Source: Flavobacteriales bacterium UBA5422
GTDB taxonomy: Bacteria > Bacteroidota > Bacteroidia > Flavobacteriales_D > Crocinitomicaceae
Assembly (NCBI GenBank): GCA_002409405.1
Contig: DHNG01000025.1
Location: 1 to 9,583, forward strand
DNA length: 9,583 nucleotides
Direction: 5' to 3'
Shown piece after piece: positions 1-7,620 of this stretch; position 1 is the first letter of the stretch; each line of letters begins with the position of its first letter. The position numbers and the translations under genes are program-made. The notes under the pieces were generated by a model. It was given only the letters and a program-made list of their open reading frames with translations. It ran no database searches and was not told the DNA's origin.

Positions 1-6
1 AAAAAA

Positions 7-231
7 ATGAAGATATACAATAAATTCATGATCTACATGTGGCTTGTCATCACGGTCGTTTTAGTTGTGTTTATTACCTATAAAAGCCTGGCTGAAGGAT
101 TCAACCGCTGGGGATTTATGTATGTCTTTGCCCTTGTTGCTTTTCTTGCTTTCCTGATGCGACGCTACATGTCGAGACGTGTTGAAAAACACATGAAATT
201 TTTGGAGGAACAAGAAAAAAACAAGAAATAA
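7..231 (+). CDS. Small two-helix membrane protein, unknown function
   Basis: This is a 74-residue protein that I do not recognise as a named family. Two hydrophobic stretches, at about residues 7-24 and 36-51, look like transmembrane helices. They are joined by a short polar loop (KSLAEGFNRWG). The C-terminal tail from about residue 52 is strongly basic and charged (RRYMSRR, then EEQEKNKK), so by the positive-inside rule both ends probably face the cytoplasm. The ATG at 7 follows a run of A residues, which suits the A-rich leaders of Bacteroidota, but only six upstream bases are visible. Internal ATGs at residues 8 and 11 would cut into the first helix and are less likely. The gene ends 33 bases before the DUF5686 gene and may share its transcript. 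It could be an accessory envelope protein, but nothing in the sequence fixes a function. I am fairly sure it is real because composition and topology are coherent. Confidence 0.72.
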   Translation: MKIYNKFMIYMWLVITVVLVVFITYKSLAEGFNRWGFMYVFALVAFLAFLMRRYMSRRVEKHMKFLEEQEKNKK

Positions 232-264
232 TAATAACCTCATTTTGATAGCGTTGTTTTATTT

Positions 265-2763
265 ATGCTAAAACAAACTATTCTGCTTATTGTTGCACTG
301 CTCCTGTACGCAGGGGATGTCTCTGCACAACGCAAATTAAGCGGAATAGTTACCGATGAACGCAATATTCCCATTCCCGGAGCAAAGATTTTTGTTAAGA
401 ATGATGCCACCATGCGCACTGTTTGTAATGACATGGGGTACTATGAAATGTTCCTTCTTCCGGGGGAATATTTCCTGATTTTCCAGGCAGTCGGTTATGA
501 AGACCGGGAAATTTATATCGGAATGGCTGATGCTGAACAAGGCAGAAACGCCATGTTGATCCCTCTGAAAATGGGCGATTTTGAAGAAGTAGAAATCATT
601 GCAAAAAAGACCAATCCGGGACGCGATATCATTCTGAAAGTAGTCGAAAAAAGAGATTCTATTAATCCGTGGAAATATCCTCATTCCTGTGAAGTATATA
701 TCAAATCCGTAGAACGGATCGATAAGCAAGAACCATCCGGAAAGGCTTCAAAAAAGAAAAATAACAGTGAGACAGTAACTCCACAGGATATTGAAGACCC
801 TTTTGCAGAAAAACGAAAAGCCGATCAGGAATTTGCAAATAGCATGAATTTTCTCGAAATCCAGCTAACCCGCCACTTCGAGCCGTACAATAAAGTGAAA
901 GAAATCCGAAACGCTTACGACCTGAGAGGGAAATCAACTAACATGTATTATACCACAACGGTAAAATCTAATTTCAATTTCTTCCAGAACCTACTCCACC
1001 TGGACGACTTGCATCAAACCCCTGTCAGTTCTCCTATTTCCGGTCCCGGGATTCTCAGCTACAAATACCGTCTCGTTGAGCAATACGAAGAAAACGGACG
1101 GAAAATTCATAAAATAAAAATTACTCCCCGCAATACAGCAACAACGACGCTGGATGGTTATATCTGGGTTATTGACTCACTTTGGCTTGTTCAGAAACTG
1201 GAATTTACAATGAATAAGGGAAACCTCATCATTTACGATTATTTTACGATTACACAAGAATTTGAGCACCCGGGAGATAGTCTGTGTGTGTTGACCAACC
1301 AGGAATTAAAATACGGAGTCACATACAACAAACAGGCAACTCACCTGGAGAATTATGCTTCTTTTTACGATTACAATTTCGACATTGCCTTTGAGAAAAA
1401 ACATTTCAAGAATGAACTTTCTGTAACCGAGAAAGAGGCATATGAACGGGACAGTATCTATTGGTCGGATAAGCGAAAATCGGAACTCTCTCTTGATGAA
1501 TTACGCTACATCATTGTTCAGGACAGTATCCGTGACTATCAGAATCGAGCAGAATACCTTGACTCCATCGACAAAGAATTTAACAGAATTACCGTGTGGA
1601 AAGTTCTTTGGTATGGGATTGATCACCGAAGCAGGGAAAAGAAACACCAATGGACATTGAGCTCACTTGCTTCTATGGCACGCCCGATCTACATTGCAGG
1701 TCCACGGGTTGCTCCCAACTTTTTTTATTTTAAGAAGTGGGACGATGAACGTACATTGGATTCCTACTCTGAATTATCCATGGGATTTTTAAATGCCGAC
1801 CTCAAAGGAAATTCATGGTGGCGGTTCCGCTATGATCCATTCCATTTCGGTACCGTTGCTGCTGAATTTGAACACGATTTCGGTACCGTTACCTGGAACG
1901 ATGCCATCACAGAGGTTTACAAACGTGAGAATTTCTTTGAAAAAACAGCACTGACGCTCATACACGACTACGAGCTGTTTAACGGGTTTTATTTTTATAC
2001 CTCCTATTCATTTGCTGAACGCAGAAGTATTGACCACTACAAATTTCTGAGTCAACTGGACAGTATTCTCCCCAACAATGTCGCAAAATCATTTGAGCCG
2101 TACCAGGCTTCCATCGGAACGATCCGTATTTCTTATACTCCTGGTCAAAAATACATGCGTGAACCCAATCGAAAAGTATTATTAGGCTCGAAATGGCCAA
2201 CCTTTTACGCCTATTACGAACGGGGAATTCCCAAACTGTTCGGCAGTGATGTCGATCATGAATACATCCGGTTTGGTGCGGAACAAACCTTTAAAGTGGG
2301 ATTATTGGGAACAACCAGTTACCACGTCAATTCCGGAAAATTTCTGAGTTCAAGAAATTTGTACGATGCCGATTACAAGTATTTTCGCAGGAGTGACCCG
2401 ATTTGGTTTTCCGATCCATTGAATTCATTCCAGGGACTGGACACCAGTTTACCAACAAAAAACCTCTACTTTGCCGGACATCTTATCCACCATGACAACG
2501 GGGCAATTCTAAATAAGATTCCGTTCATGAAAAAAACACGGATCGGGTTGGTTGGAGGAGCAGGAATATTAGTCGTACCGGAACACAACTGGCAGCACTA
2601 TGAAGTATTAGTAGGATTGGAACGCATTTTTAAACTTTCGAAACGGAGGCTGCGACTCGGAGTTTACTGTGCCTTTTCGGACGGAAATCAATCCAAAGCA
2701 CGGGTCGATTGGAAAATTTCATTCAGTTTCCTCGATAACCGAAGTTTGAAATGGAATTTTTAA
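265..2763 (+). CDS. Carboxypeptidase-regulatory-like and DUF5686 outer-membrane protein
   Basis: This 832-residue protein is probably exported to the outer membrane. Residues 1-21 form a signal peptide with a hydrophobic core and a likely cut after DVSA. A carboxypeptidase-D regulatory-like beta domain follows at about 25-110. Its signature is a G-x-V-x-D start, PIPGAKIFV, a GYY step, then LPGEYFL and a VGYED end. The rest, from about 112, matches the DUF5686 family: IIAKKTNPGRDIILKVVEKR, then a lysine-rich variable segment near 150-190, then long alternating aromatic strands. The chain ends in phenylalanine (KWNF), as outer-membrane beta-barrels often do, and the length is normal for the family. 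The molecular function of DUF5686 proteins is not known to me. They resemble barrel proteins with a surface or periplasmic regulatory domain, but this one lacks an evident TonB plug. A weak, one-mismatch -7-like element lies at 240-247, so it may have its own promoter or be read through from the small gene upstream. Confidence 0.9.
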   Translation: MLKQTILLIVALLLYAGDVSAQRKLSGIVTDERNIPIPGAKIFVKNDATMRTVCNDMGYYEMFLLPGEYFLIFQAVGYEDREIYIGMADAEQGRNAMLIPLKMGDFEEVEIIAKKTNPGRDIILKVVEKRDSINPWKYPHSCEVYIKSVERIDKQEPSGKASKKKNNSETVTPQDIEDPFAEKRKADQEFANSMNFLEIQLTRHFEPYNKVKEIRNAYDLRGKSTNMYYTTTVKSNFNFFQNLLHLDDLHQTPVSSPISGPGILSYKYRLVEQYEENGRKIHKIKITPRNTATTTLDGYIWVIDSLWLVQKLEFTMNKGNLIIYDYFTITQEFEHPGDSLCVLTNQELKYGVTYNKQATHLENYASFYDYNFDIAFEKKHFKNELSVTEKEAYERDSIYWSDKRKSELSLDELRYIIVQDSIRDYQNRAEYLDSIDKEFNRITVWKVLWYGIDHRSREKKHQWTLSSLASMARPIYIAGPRVAPNFFYFKKWDDERTLDSYSELSMGFLNADLKGNSWWRFRYDPFHFGTVAAEFEHDFGTVTWNDAITEVYKRENFFEKTALTLIHDYELFNGFYFYTSYSFAERRSIDHYKFLSQLDSILPNNVAKSFEPYQASIGTIRISYTPGQKYMREPNRKVLLGSKWPTFYAYYERGIPKLFGSDVDHEYIRFGAEQTFKVGLLGTTSYHVNSGKFLSSRNLYDADYKYFRRSDPIWFSDPLNSFQGLDTSLPTKNLYFAGHLIHHDNGAILNKIPFMKKTRIGLVGGAGILVVPEHNWQHYEVLVGLERIFKLSKRRLRLGVYCAFSDGNQSKARVDWKISFSFLDNRSLKWNF

Positions 2764-2800
2764 CTCCAATTATCCTATTCCGGGTATCCGCTAAAAATCC

Positions 2801-2808
2801 TATTTTTG
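2801..2808 (+). promoter_or_regulatory. Bacteroidota -7 promoter element upstream of the acyl-CoA reductase gene
   Basis: The octamer TATTTTTG matches the Bacteroidota primary sigma factor -7 consensus TAnnTTTG at every fixed position. Only four bases separate it from the GTG start at 2813, so transcription would begin at or next to the start codon, giving a leaderless or nearly leaderless mRNA. I see no clear TTG-type -33 element at the expected spacing, which lowers confidence. Confidence 0.55.
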
Positions 2809-2812
2809 CAAC

Positions 2813-3859
2813 GTGAACAGAGAGCAAACAATCAACGCGTTTTCGCAGTTGGGAACAATTATGAAAGAGTTGGGGAATGAAAATGAATTCCCCGGAGTCA
2901 GTTTGGGTATTACAGAGTCGGAATACCTGGAATTGCAACGTACCGTTAACAAACAAGTTCAATTCAACGGTTGGTTTACCAAAAATTCGGTTCATCAGTC
3001 ACTGAATGCACTTGGAGAATGGTTGGAAAAAGATCAGCTGGAAAGTTGGTTAGCCACATACAGCTGGAGTGAGCAACCGAAACGAATAGGAATCATCATG
3101 GCAGGGAATATACCCCTGGTTGGTTTTCACGACTTGCTGTGCGTTGTATTATCCGGAAATACAGCTGTCTGCAAAATGAGTTCCGACGATAAAACACTGC
3201 TCCCCGCTTTGATGAATGTGCTGTATCACTTTCTGCCGGATCTAAAAGAGCGCATTGTTCTTTCCGAAGGAAAAATAGGAGAAATCGATGCTGTAATTGC
3301 AACCGGAAGCAATAACTCACATGTGTATTTCGAACAATACTTTGGAAAATACCCGCACATTTTCAGAAAAAACAGGACTTCCGTCGCTATTTTGGATGGC
3401 ACTGAGCTTGAAACCGAATTAACGGAACTGGGAACGGATATCTTCTCCTATTTCGGACTCGGGTGTCGCAATGTATCTCATTTGCTGCTTCCCGAAGGAT
3501 ATGATTTTACCGCGTTCTTTCAGGGAATTTTCCCGCACAGTGATGTGATCAATCATTTCAAATACGGCAACAATTACGATTACAACAAAACAGTATATCT
3601 GATGAATCAATTGCCATTGCTGGACAATAACTTTGTGTTGCTTCGTGAAACGGAGGATCTCCATTCTCCTTTGGCAATGGTTCACTATCATTTTTATAAA
3701 AATGACACCGATATCCACAACTACCTGAAACAGCATGAAGATGCTTTACAAGTGATTGTCGGAAAAGGACATACTCCTTTCGGACGCGCACAGTCTCCGG
3801 GTCTATCTGATTATGCAGATGGCATTGACACCATGCTTTGGCTGAATAATTTACATTGA
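2813..3859 (+). CDS. LuxC-family acyl-CoA reductase
   Basis: This 348-residue protein matches the LuxC family, NADPH-dependent reductases that convert a fatty acyl group from a thioester to an aldehyde through a cysteine-bound acyl intermediate. The visible hallmarks are the nucleotide-binding stretch RIGIIMAGNIPLVGFHDLL (91-109), VLSGNTAVCKMSSDD (112-126), ATGSNNSHVYFEQYFGKYP (163-181) and the likely catalytic cysteine C218 in SYFGLGCRNVSHLLLP. The gene begins with GTG. This start is chosen because the encoded MNREQTINAFSQLG resembles the family N-terminus, and because the next ATG at 2861 would remove residues 1-16. No luciferase (luxA/luxB) or acyl-transferase/synthetase (luxD/luxE) gene is present, so luminescence is not implied. 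The physiological substrate is unknown; aldehyde supply for lipid metabolism is one possibility. The downstream ribD starts 11 bases later, suggesting co-transcription. Family assignment is secure, but the role is not. Confidence 0.9.
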   Translation: MNREQTINAFSQLGTIMKELGNENEFPGVSLGITESEYLELQRTVNKQVQFNGWFTKNSVHQSLNALGEWLEKDQLESWLATYSWSEQPKRIGIIMAGNIPLVGFHDLLCVVLSGNTAVCKMSSDDKTLLPALMNVLYHFLPDLKERIVLSEGKIGEIDAVIATGSNNSHVYFEQYFGKYPHIFRKNRTSVAILDGTELETELTELGTDIFSYFGLGCRNVSHLLLPEGYDFTAFFQGIFPHSDVINHFKYGNNYDYNKTVYLMNQLPLLDNNFVLLRETEDLHSPLAMVHYHFYKNDTDIHNYLKQHEDALQVIVGKGHTPFGRAQSPGLSDYADGIDTMLWLNNLH

Positions 3860-3870
3860 AATGATCTTCA

Positions 3871-4902
3871 TTGAACGACGCATTCTACATACAACGTTGC
3901 ATTGACCTGGCACTGAAAGGAAAAGGAAATGTTGCACCAAACCCGATGGTAGGAGCCGTTATTGTATACAAGGACACAATTATCGGAGAAGGTTTTCACG
4001 AACGGTATGGAGAAGCACATGCAGAAGTCAATGCTGTCAACTCAGTAGAAAATAAATCAGTGTTACCGGAATCCACCATTTATGTTTCACTGGAACCGTG
4101 CGCACATTTCGGAAAAACCCCTCCTTGCTCGGATTTAATAGTCCATCACCGGTTCAAGCGTGTTGTCGTTGGGTGCATCGACACATTTTCCGAAGTTTCG
4201 GGGAAAGGGATTCAACGCATTAAAAATGCGGGAATTGAAGTAACAACAGGTGTTTTGGAGCAGGAATGCAGGGAATTAAATAGCCGTTTCTTTACATTTC
4301 ACGAACAAAAGCGACCGTATGTAATTCTCAAATGGGCACAGACACCGGATGGATTTTTAGATAAAAAAAGAACTGGTGATAAAGTCGGAATCAATTGGAT
4401 TACACAACCCGAAACCAAACGATTAGTCCATCAATGGAGAGCAGAGGAAGCAGCTATTCTCATCGGGAAACAAACAGCAATCAATGATAATCCCAGTTTA
4501 ACGGTACGAGAAGCAACAGGAGAAAATCCTGTCCGGGTACTGTTGGACAGCAAATTGGAAGTTCCTGAAAACGCTGCTATCTTTTCGAAGAACGCCACCA
4601 CACTGGTCCTCAACATGCAACGATCAGACAAGCAAGGTTGTGTTGAATGGATTCAGATGGAAGAAATAACCCCTCAAACAATTCTCTCAGTACTGTTTCA
4701 ACGAAACCTTCAATCCGTTATTATAGAGGGAGGCAAAAAAGTACTGGAATCCTTCATTACTACGAATTTATGGGATGAAGCACGTGTATTGATTGGTATA
4801 GAAAACTTCGGAGAGGGATTAACCGCACCTGAATTCCCACAACATCGATTGAAGCAAGAAACGGAAGTGGGAAAAGACAGGCTGATTGTCATCCGGAAAT
4901 GA
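3871..4902 (+). CDS. ribD: Bifunctional riboflavin biosynthesis deaminase/reductase RibD
   Basis: This cytoplasmic enzyme of 343 residues catalyses two successive steps of riboflavin synthesis. It deaminates 2,5-diamino-6-ribosylamino-4(3H)-pyrimidinone 5'-phosphate and then reduces the ribosyl side chain with NADPH. The N-terminal zinc deaminase domain (about 1-145) has the substrate motif NPMVGAVIV, the zinc/proton-shuttle motif H50-A-E52, and the second zinc motif PCAHFGKTPPC with C77 and C86. The reductase domain (about 147-343) starts RPYVILKWAQTPDGF and carries the WITQPETKRLVHQWRAEEAAILIG segment, INDNPSLTVR, PVRVLLD and the conserved IIEGG (284-288). The length is typical and no key residue is missing. 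An in-frame TGA at 3862-3864 lies just upstream and no ATG precedes the conserved region, so the TTG at 3871 is the only sensible start. It gives MNDAFYIQRCIDLALKG, as expected for the family. The gene follows the acyl-CoA reductase stop by 11 bases. No other rib gene or FMN riboswitch is visible. Confidence 0.96.
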   Translation: MNDAFYIQRCIDLALKGKGNVAPNPMVGAVIVYKDTIIGEGFHERYGEAHAEVNAVNSVENKSVLPESTIYVSLEPCAHFGKTPPCSDLIVHHRFKRVVVGCIDTFSEVSGKGIQRIKNAGIEVTTGVLEQECRELNSRFFTFHEQKRPYVILKWAQTPDGFLDKKRTGDKVGINWITQPETKRLVHQWRAEEAAILIGKQTAINDNPSLTVREATGENPVRVLLDSKLEVPENAAIFSKNATTLVLNMQRSDKQGCVEWIQMEEITPQTILSVLFQRNLQSVIIEGGKKVLESFITTNLWDEARVLIGIENFGEGLTAPEFPQHRLKQETEVGKDRLIVIRK

Positions 4903-4967
4903 TTATTTTAACGTTATTTAATTATCTTTTTTCTTAAAATTGTAGTTCCAACTTTAAATTGATAAGG

Positions 4968-5459
4968 ATGCATCACAATTTACGCCTTGAAGAACTCTTC
5001 AACCTGGCTGATATGGATATCCGAGATGGATATTATGAAGAAGCTGTACGAAAGCTGGAAGAGATCCTGGTAGAAGATCCTACTTTTGGAAAAGCGTATA
5101 ATCATTTAGGATGGTTGAACGAAACAAAATTGCAGAATTACGAAAAAGCAGAAGACTTCTACCAAAAAGCACTGCAAACAGCTCCGAATTACCCGGCAAT
5201 TTATTCCAATTATAGTGTCCTGCTTTCCAATCTGGGTAAATTTGATGTGTTGACCAATGTACTCGAAAAAGGGCTTGCGACTCCGGGAGTTGACAAATCC
5301 CTGATGTACAACGAATTTGGAATCATGAATGAACTACAGGGAGATTTTTCAAAAGCAATTGAATACTATACACAGTGTGCCAAAACGACCTTGGCAAAAG
5401 ACACCATGGACAGGGCAATGCTTTCTATTGAGCGTTGCAAAACAAAACAAACATTGTAA
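4968..5459 (+). CDS. Small cytoplasmic tetratricopeptide-repeat protein
   Basis: This protein has 163 residues and is made almost entirely of TPR-like helical hairpins. Recognisable units lie at about 7-40 (LADMDIRDGYYEEAVRKLEEILVEDP), 41-74 (AYNHLGWLNETKLQNYEKAEDFYQKALQTAP), a weaker one at 75-108 and another at about 112-145 (MYNEFGIMNELQGDFSKAIEYYTQCAK). No signal peptide or membrane segment is present, so it should be cytoplasmic. TPRs mediate protein-protein contacts, but the partner cannot be told from the sequence. The start is taken as the ATG at 4968. A TTG three codons upstream (4959) is possible but adds only MIR. A one-mismatch -7-like element (TAAAATTG, 4935-4942) lies 25 bases before the ATG and could be its promoter. 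The gap from ribD is 65 bases, so co-transcription with ribD is also possible. Confidence 0.85.
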   Translation: MHHNLRLEELFNLADMDIRDGYYEEAVRKLEEILVEDPTFGKAYNHLGWLNETKLQNYEKAEDFYQKALQTAPNYPAIYSNYSVLLSNLGKFDVLTNVLEKGLATPGVDKSLMYNEFGIMNELQGDFSKAIEYYTQCAKTTLAKDTMDRAMLSIERCKTKQTL

Positions 5460-5564
5460 TCTTTTCTGTTTATCACTAATCAATCTTCGGTTAATAATTT
5501 CTTAACATAGGCTGTTTTTTGTATATTGCAGGAACAATTACTATACTCAAAGAAATTAGTTCGG

Positions 5565-7547
5565 ATGAAAATTTATTCTACGCTCACTTCTATCATTGTG
5601 GCTGTGAATCTGTTTGCACAGCAGCAATATACACCTGATCGATACAGACATGCGATTTTCAACCAGGTGACGGTCCAAAATGATGTCCAATATGGTTCTG
5701 CTCCTCAATGGGTATGGCCTTATTGGAATGAAACACTAAGACTGGATGTGTACCAGCCTACCGGCGACGTTGTAACCAATCGCCCATTGATCATTTTTGC
5801 GCACGCGGGTGGTTTTCTCAATGGATCAAAGGGAGTAGACAACATGATTGCTATCTGTGACTCCTTCGCAAGGAAAGGATATGTAACAGCTTCGCTCGAT
5901 TACCGGAAAGGGTTTAATCCGCTAGACGGACAAAGCGCTGAACGGGCAGTTTATCGTGGTATACAAGATGGTAAAGCAGCAGTGCGTTATTTCAAGGAAA
6001 ATGCAGCGCTATACGGCATTGACACCAATTATGTTTATTTCGGTGGAATGTCGGCAGGAGGGTTTATGGCGGTACACGTTGCTTATATGGACCTTGAAAG
6101 TGAACGTCCGGCAAGTACATATGGAGGAGGAACCGTGAACAATCTCGGATGCCTGGATTGTTCCGGAAACAGTTTTACACATACATCAAACGTAAGGGCT
6201 GTACTGAACTATTGGGGAGCCATACAAGATACACTCAACATTATTGCGGGTGATGTTCCGATCATGCAAATGCACGGCACGGATGATCCGACGGTTCCTT
6301 ACGCATACGGACAACCTTTCGGACTGTTCACTCTTCCTTATGTTTACGGAAGCGCTCCTATACGTGAACGAATGGATAATCTGGGGATTTACAATGAATT
6401 TTATACTTCCAATGCGCCCGGCAGACACATGCTGGACGGAAGCGACAACGGAACATTCAGTGGAAATTCACCCAATTCATTCTGGTACGACACCTTACTC
6501 CCCAGAACAACCGATTTTCTGGTACTGATGACCAAATCTCATCCTGTTAAAATTTCTCAGGACACCCTTATCGTATGTTCCGGAGATACGACACATTTAA
6601 AGATAAGTGGAAATACCGACAGTTATTTTGAATGGTCTTATCTGTCCGAATCAACATATACCGGAATAGGAAATCATACCGATTCACTGAAGTATGTATT
6701 TACGGAATCAGGAGAATACAACATTGCTGTTGTTGAATTCAATGAGGTATATTGTTCCAGTGATACACTGTGGTTTCACATCATTCAACAACCGGAATTA
6801 GCCCCTGTACATCTGACTCAGGATACATTCGTTCTATGCCCGGGGGAACTGGCTGATATGAAGGTATCCGGAAATGAAAACAGTCAGTACACGTGGACAT
6901 TATTTGCCTACTCGTCTTCCATACCAGTGAATAACTCGTCTGATTCTTTATCAATGGTATTCACTGCTGATGGTGAATTTGACATTGCTGTAGTAGAACT
7001 CAGTGAAGCAGGTTGTTCAAGCGACACGTTGTGGTTTCACATCATCCGGTTACCTGAAATTATTGCTGATTTCAATTACCAGATTACCGATCTCTCCGAT
7101 GTACTATTCATCAATAATTCCGTTCATTCGACAACCTATCAATGGGATTTCGGAGACGGAGCTACCAGTACGGAATACCAGCCGGAACATACTTATATTC
7201 AAAATGGCGCATATACGGTTACACTAACAGCAACAGATGAGAATGGTTGCAGTAAGACGACAACCCAAACAGTTGTTATCAGTGGCTTGTCTGTCAACAA
7301 CCTGACAGAAATAGGAATTGGTGTGTTTCCAAATCCTTTTGAAGATGTCATTCATCTTTCCAATGAACTGAACCAGGAAATGACTGTCGAAGTGAGCGAT
7401 GTGAATGGTAAAATTATGCTAGGTATATTTACAATCGGTGCATCTTCCACATTAACAATCGATACGCATGAGTGGACCCAAGGAATGTATTTTATTCACA
7501 TCACATCCAACGGAGGAGAAGACAGGATGGTAAAAGTTGTGAAATAA
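5565..7547 (+). CDS. Secreted alpha/beta-hydrolase (esterase-like) with Ig-like repeats, PKD domain and T9SS sorting tail
   Basis: This 660-residue exported enzyme starts at the ATG at 5565. The frame extends up to a TTG at 5526, but that would place 13 polar residues ahead of a clean signal peptide (MKIYSTLTSIIVAVNLFA, cut before QQQ). The catalytic domain, about 20-325, is an esterase/lipase-type alpha/beta-hydrolase. It has an oxyanion-hole motif FAHAGGF (H80-A-G-G83), a nucleophile elbow GGMSAGG with S163, an acid loop HGTDDPTVPY with D241 the likely acid, and H288 in PGRHMLDG as the likely base. Two Ig-like repeats follow (331-407 and 418-494). Next come a PKD domain (about 500-573, with QWDFGDG) and a T9SS type A sorting domain (about 585-660: GVFPNPFEDVIHL to MYFIHI). 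The protein should cross the inner membrane by Sec, pass the outer membrane by T9SS and be released or anchored outside. The substrate is unknown; polysaccharide-linked esters or polyesters are possibilities. The next gene starts 73 bases later with its own promoter. Confidence 0.92.
   Translation: MKIYSTLTSIIVAVNLFAQQQYTPDRYRHAIFNQVTVQNDVQYGSAPQWVWPYWNETLRLDVYQPTGDVVTNRPLIIFAHAGGFLNGSKGVDNMIAICDSFARKGYVTASLDYRKGFNPLDGQSAERAVYRGIQDGKAAVRYFKENAALYGIDTNYVYFGGMSAGGFMAVHVAYMDLESERPASTYGGGTVNNLGCLDCSGNSFTHTSNVRAVLNYWGAIQDTLNIIAGDVPIMQMHGTDDPTVPYAYGQPFGLFTLPYVYGSAPIRERMDNLGIYNEFYTSNAPGRHMLDGSDNGTFSGNSPNSFWYDTLLPRTTDFLVLMTKSHPVKISQDTLIVCSGDTTHLKISGNTDSYFEWSYLSESTYTGIGNHTDSLKYVFTESGEYNIAVVEFNEVYCSSDTLWFHIIQQPELAPVHLTQDTFVLCPGELADMKVSGNENSQYTWTLFAYSSSIPVNNSSDSLSMVFTADGEFDIAVVELSEAGCSSDTLWFHIIRLPEIIADFNYQITDLSDVLFINNSVHSTTYQWDFGDGATSTEYQPEHTYIQNGAYTVTLTATDENGCSKTTTQTVVISGLSVNNLTEIGIGVFPNPFEDVIHLSNELNQEMTVEVSDVNGKIMLGIFTIGASSTLTIDTHEWTQGMYFIHITSNGGEDRMVKVVK
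6555..7046 (+). repeat. Two tandem Ig-like repeats with an exact 87-codon period inside the hydrolase gene
   Basis: Two copies, at 6555-6785 and 6816-7046, encode 77-residue units offset by exactly 261 bases. Both begin S/T-Q-D-T, contain a cysteine pair 59 residues apart (C338/C397 and C425/C484 of the hydrolase) and end CSSDTLWFHII or its near match. The copies are clearly related at the DNA level too: 16 identical bases occur at 6769-6784 and 7030-7045, and ACATTGCTGT is shared nearby. The matched cysteines probably form an intradomain disulfide in the secreted protein. Confidence 0.85.
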
Positions 7548-7593
7548 TCCCCTACTCATCGATTTTTATCAATTTTATTTTCCTCCGATGTTG

Positions 7594-7601
7594 TATATTT
7601 G
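7594..7601 (+). promoter_or_regulatory. Bacteroidota -7 promoter element upstream of the E1 alpha/beta gene
   Basis: The octamer TATATTTG fits TAnnTTTG at every fixed position and ends 19 bases before the ATG at 7621. Transcription would then start around 7606-7608, leaving a short A-rich leader (TTAAAAAAGG) ahead of the start codon. A TTG-type -33 box is not clear; the region 20-25 bases upstream is simply T-rich. This element supports separate transcription of the E1 gene from the hydrolase before it. Confidence 0.6.
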
Positions 7602-7620
7602 GGGAGAAAATTAAAAAAGG

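Noticed and set aside
1844..1890. A 14-base direct repeat (1844-1857 and 1877-1890), each copy containing the palindrome CGGTACCG, inside the DUF5686 gene.
   Set aside because: Both copies encode the same FGTV strand segment 11 codons apart within a continuous coding frame. This is best explained by similar beta-strands, not a regulatory or mobile site.
2813..3859. A bioluminescence locus, because of the LuxC-family gene.
   Set aside because: No luciferase subunits or fatty-acid reductase partner genes are present, and LuxC-family reductases are widespread in non-luminous Bacteroidota.
5488..5510. A possible hairpin (GTTAA, then TTAAC) after the TPR gene as a terminator.
   Set aside because: The stem is only five mostly A/T pairs with a seven-base loop and no following T-run of its own, so it is too weak to call.
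5522..5528. A TATATTG sequence as the promoter of the secreted hydrolase.
   Set aside because: It is one T short of TAnnTTTG and has no visible -33 partner. A promoter probably exists in 5460-5564, but this match is not good enough to annotate.
5526..5564. Extension of the hydrolase gene upstream to a TTG start at 5526.
   Set aside because: The extra 13 residues are polar and would precede an otherwise normal signal peptide that begins at the ATG at 5565.
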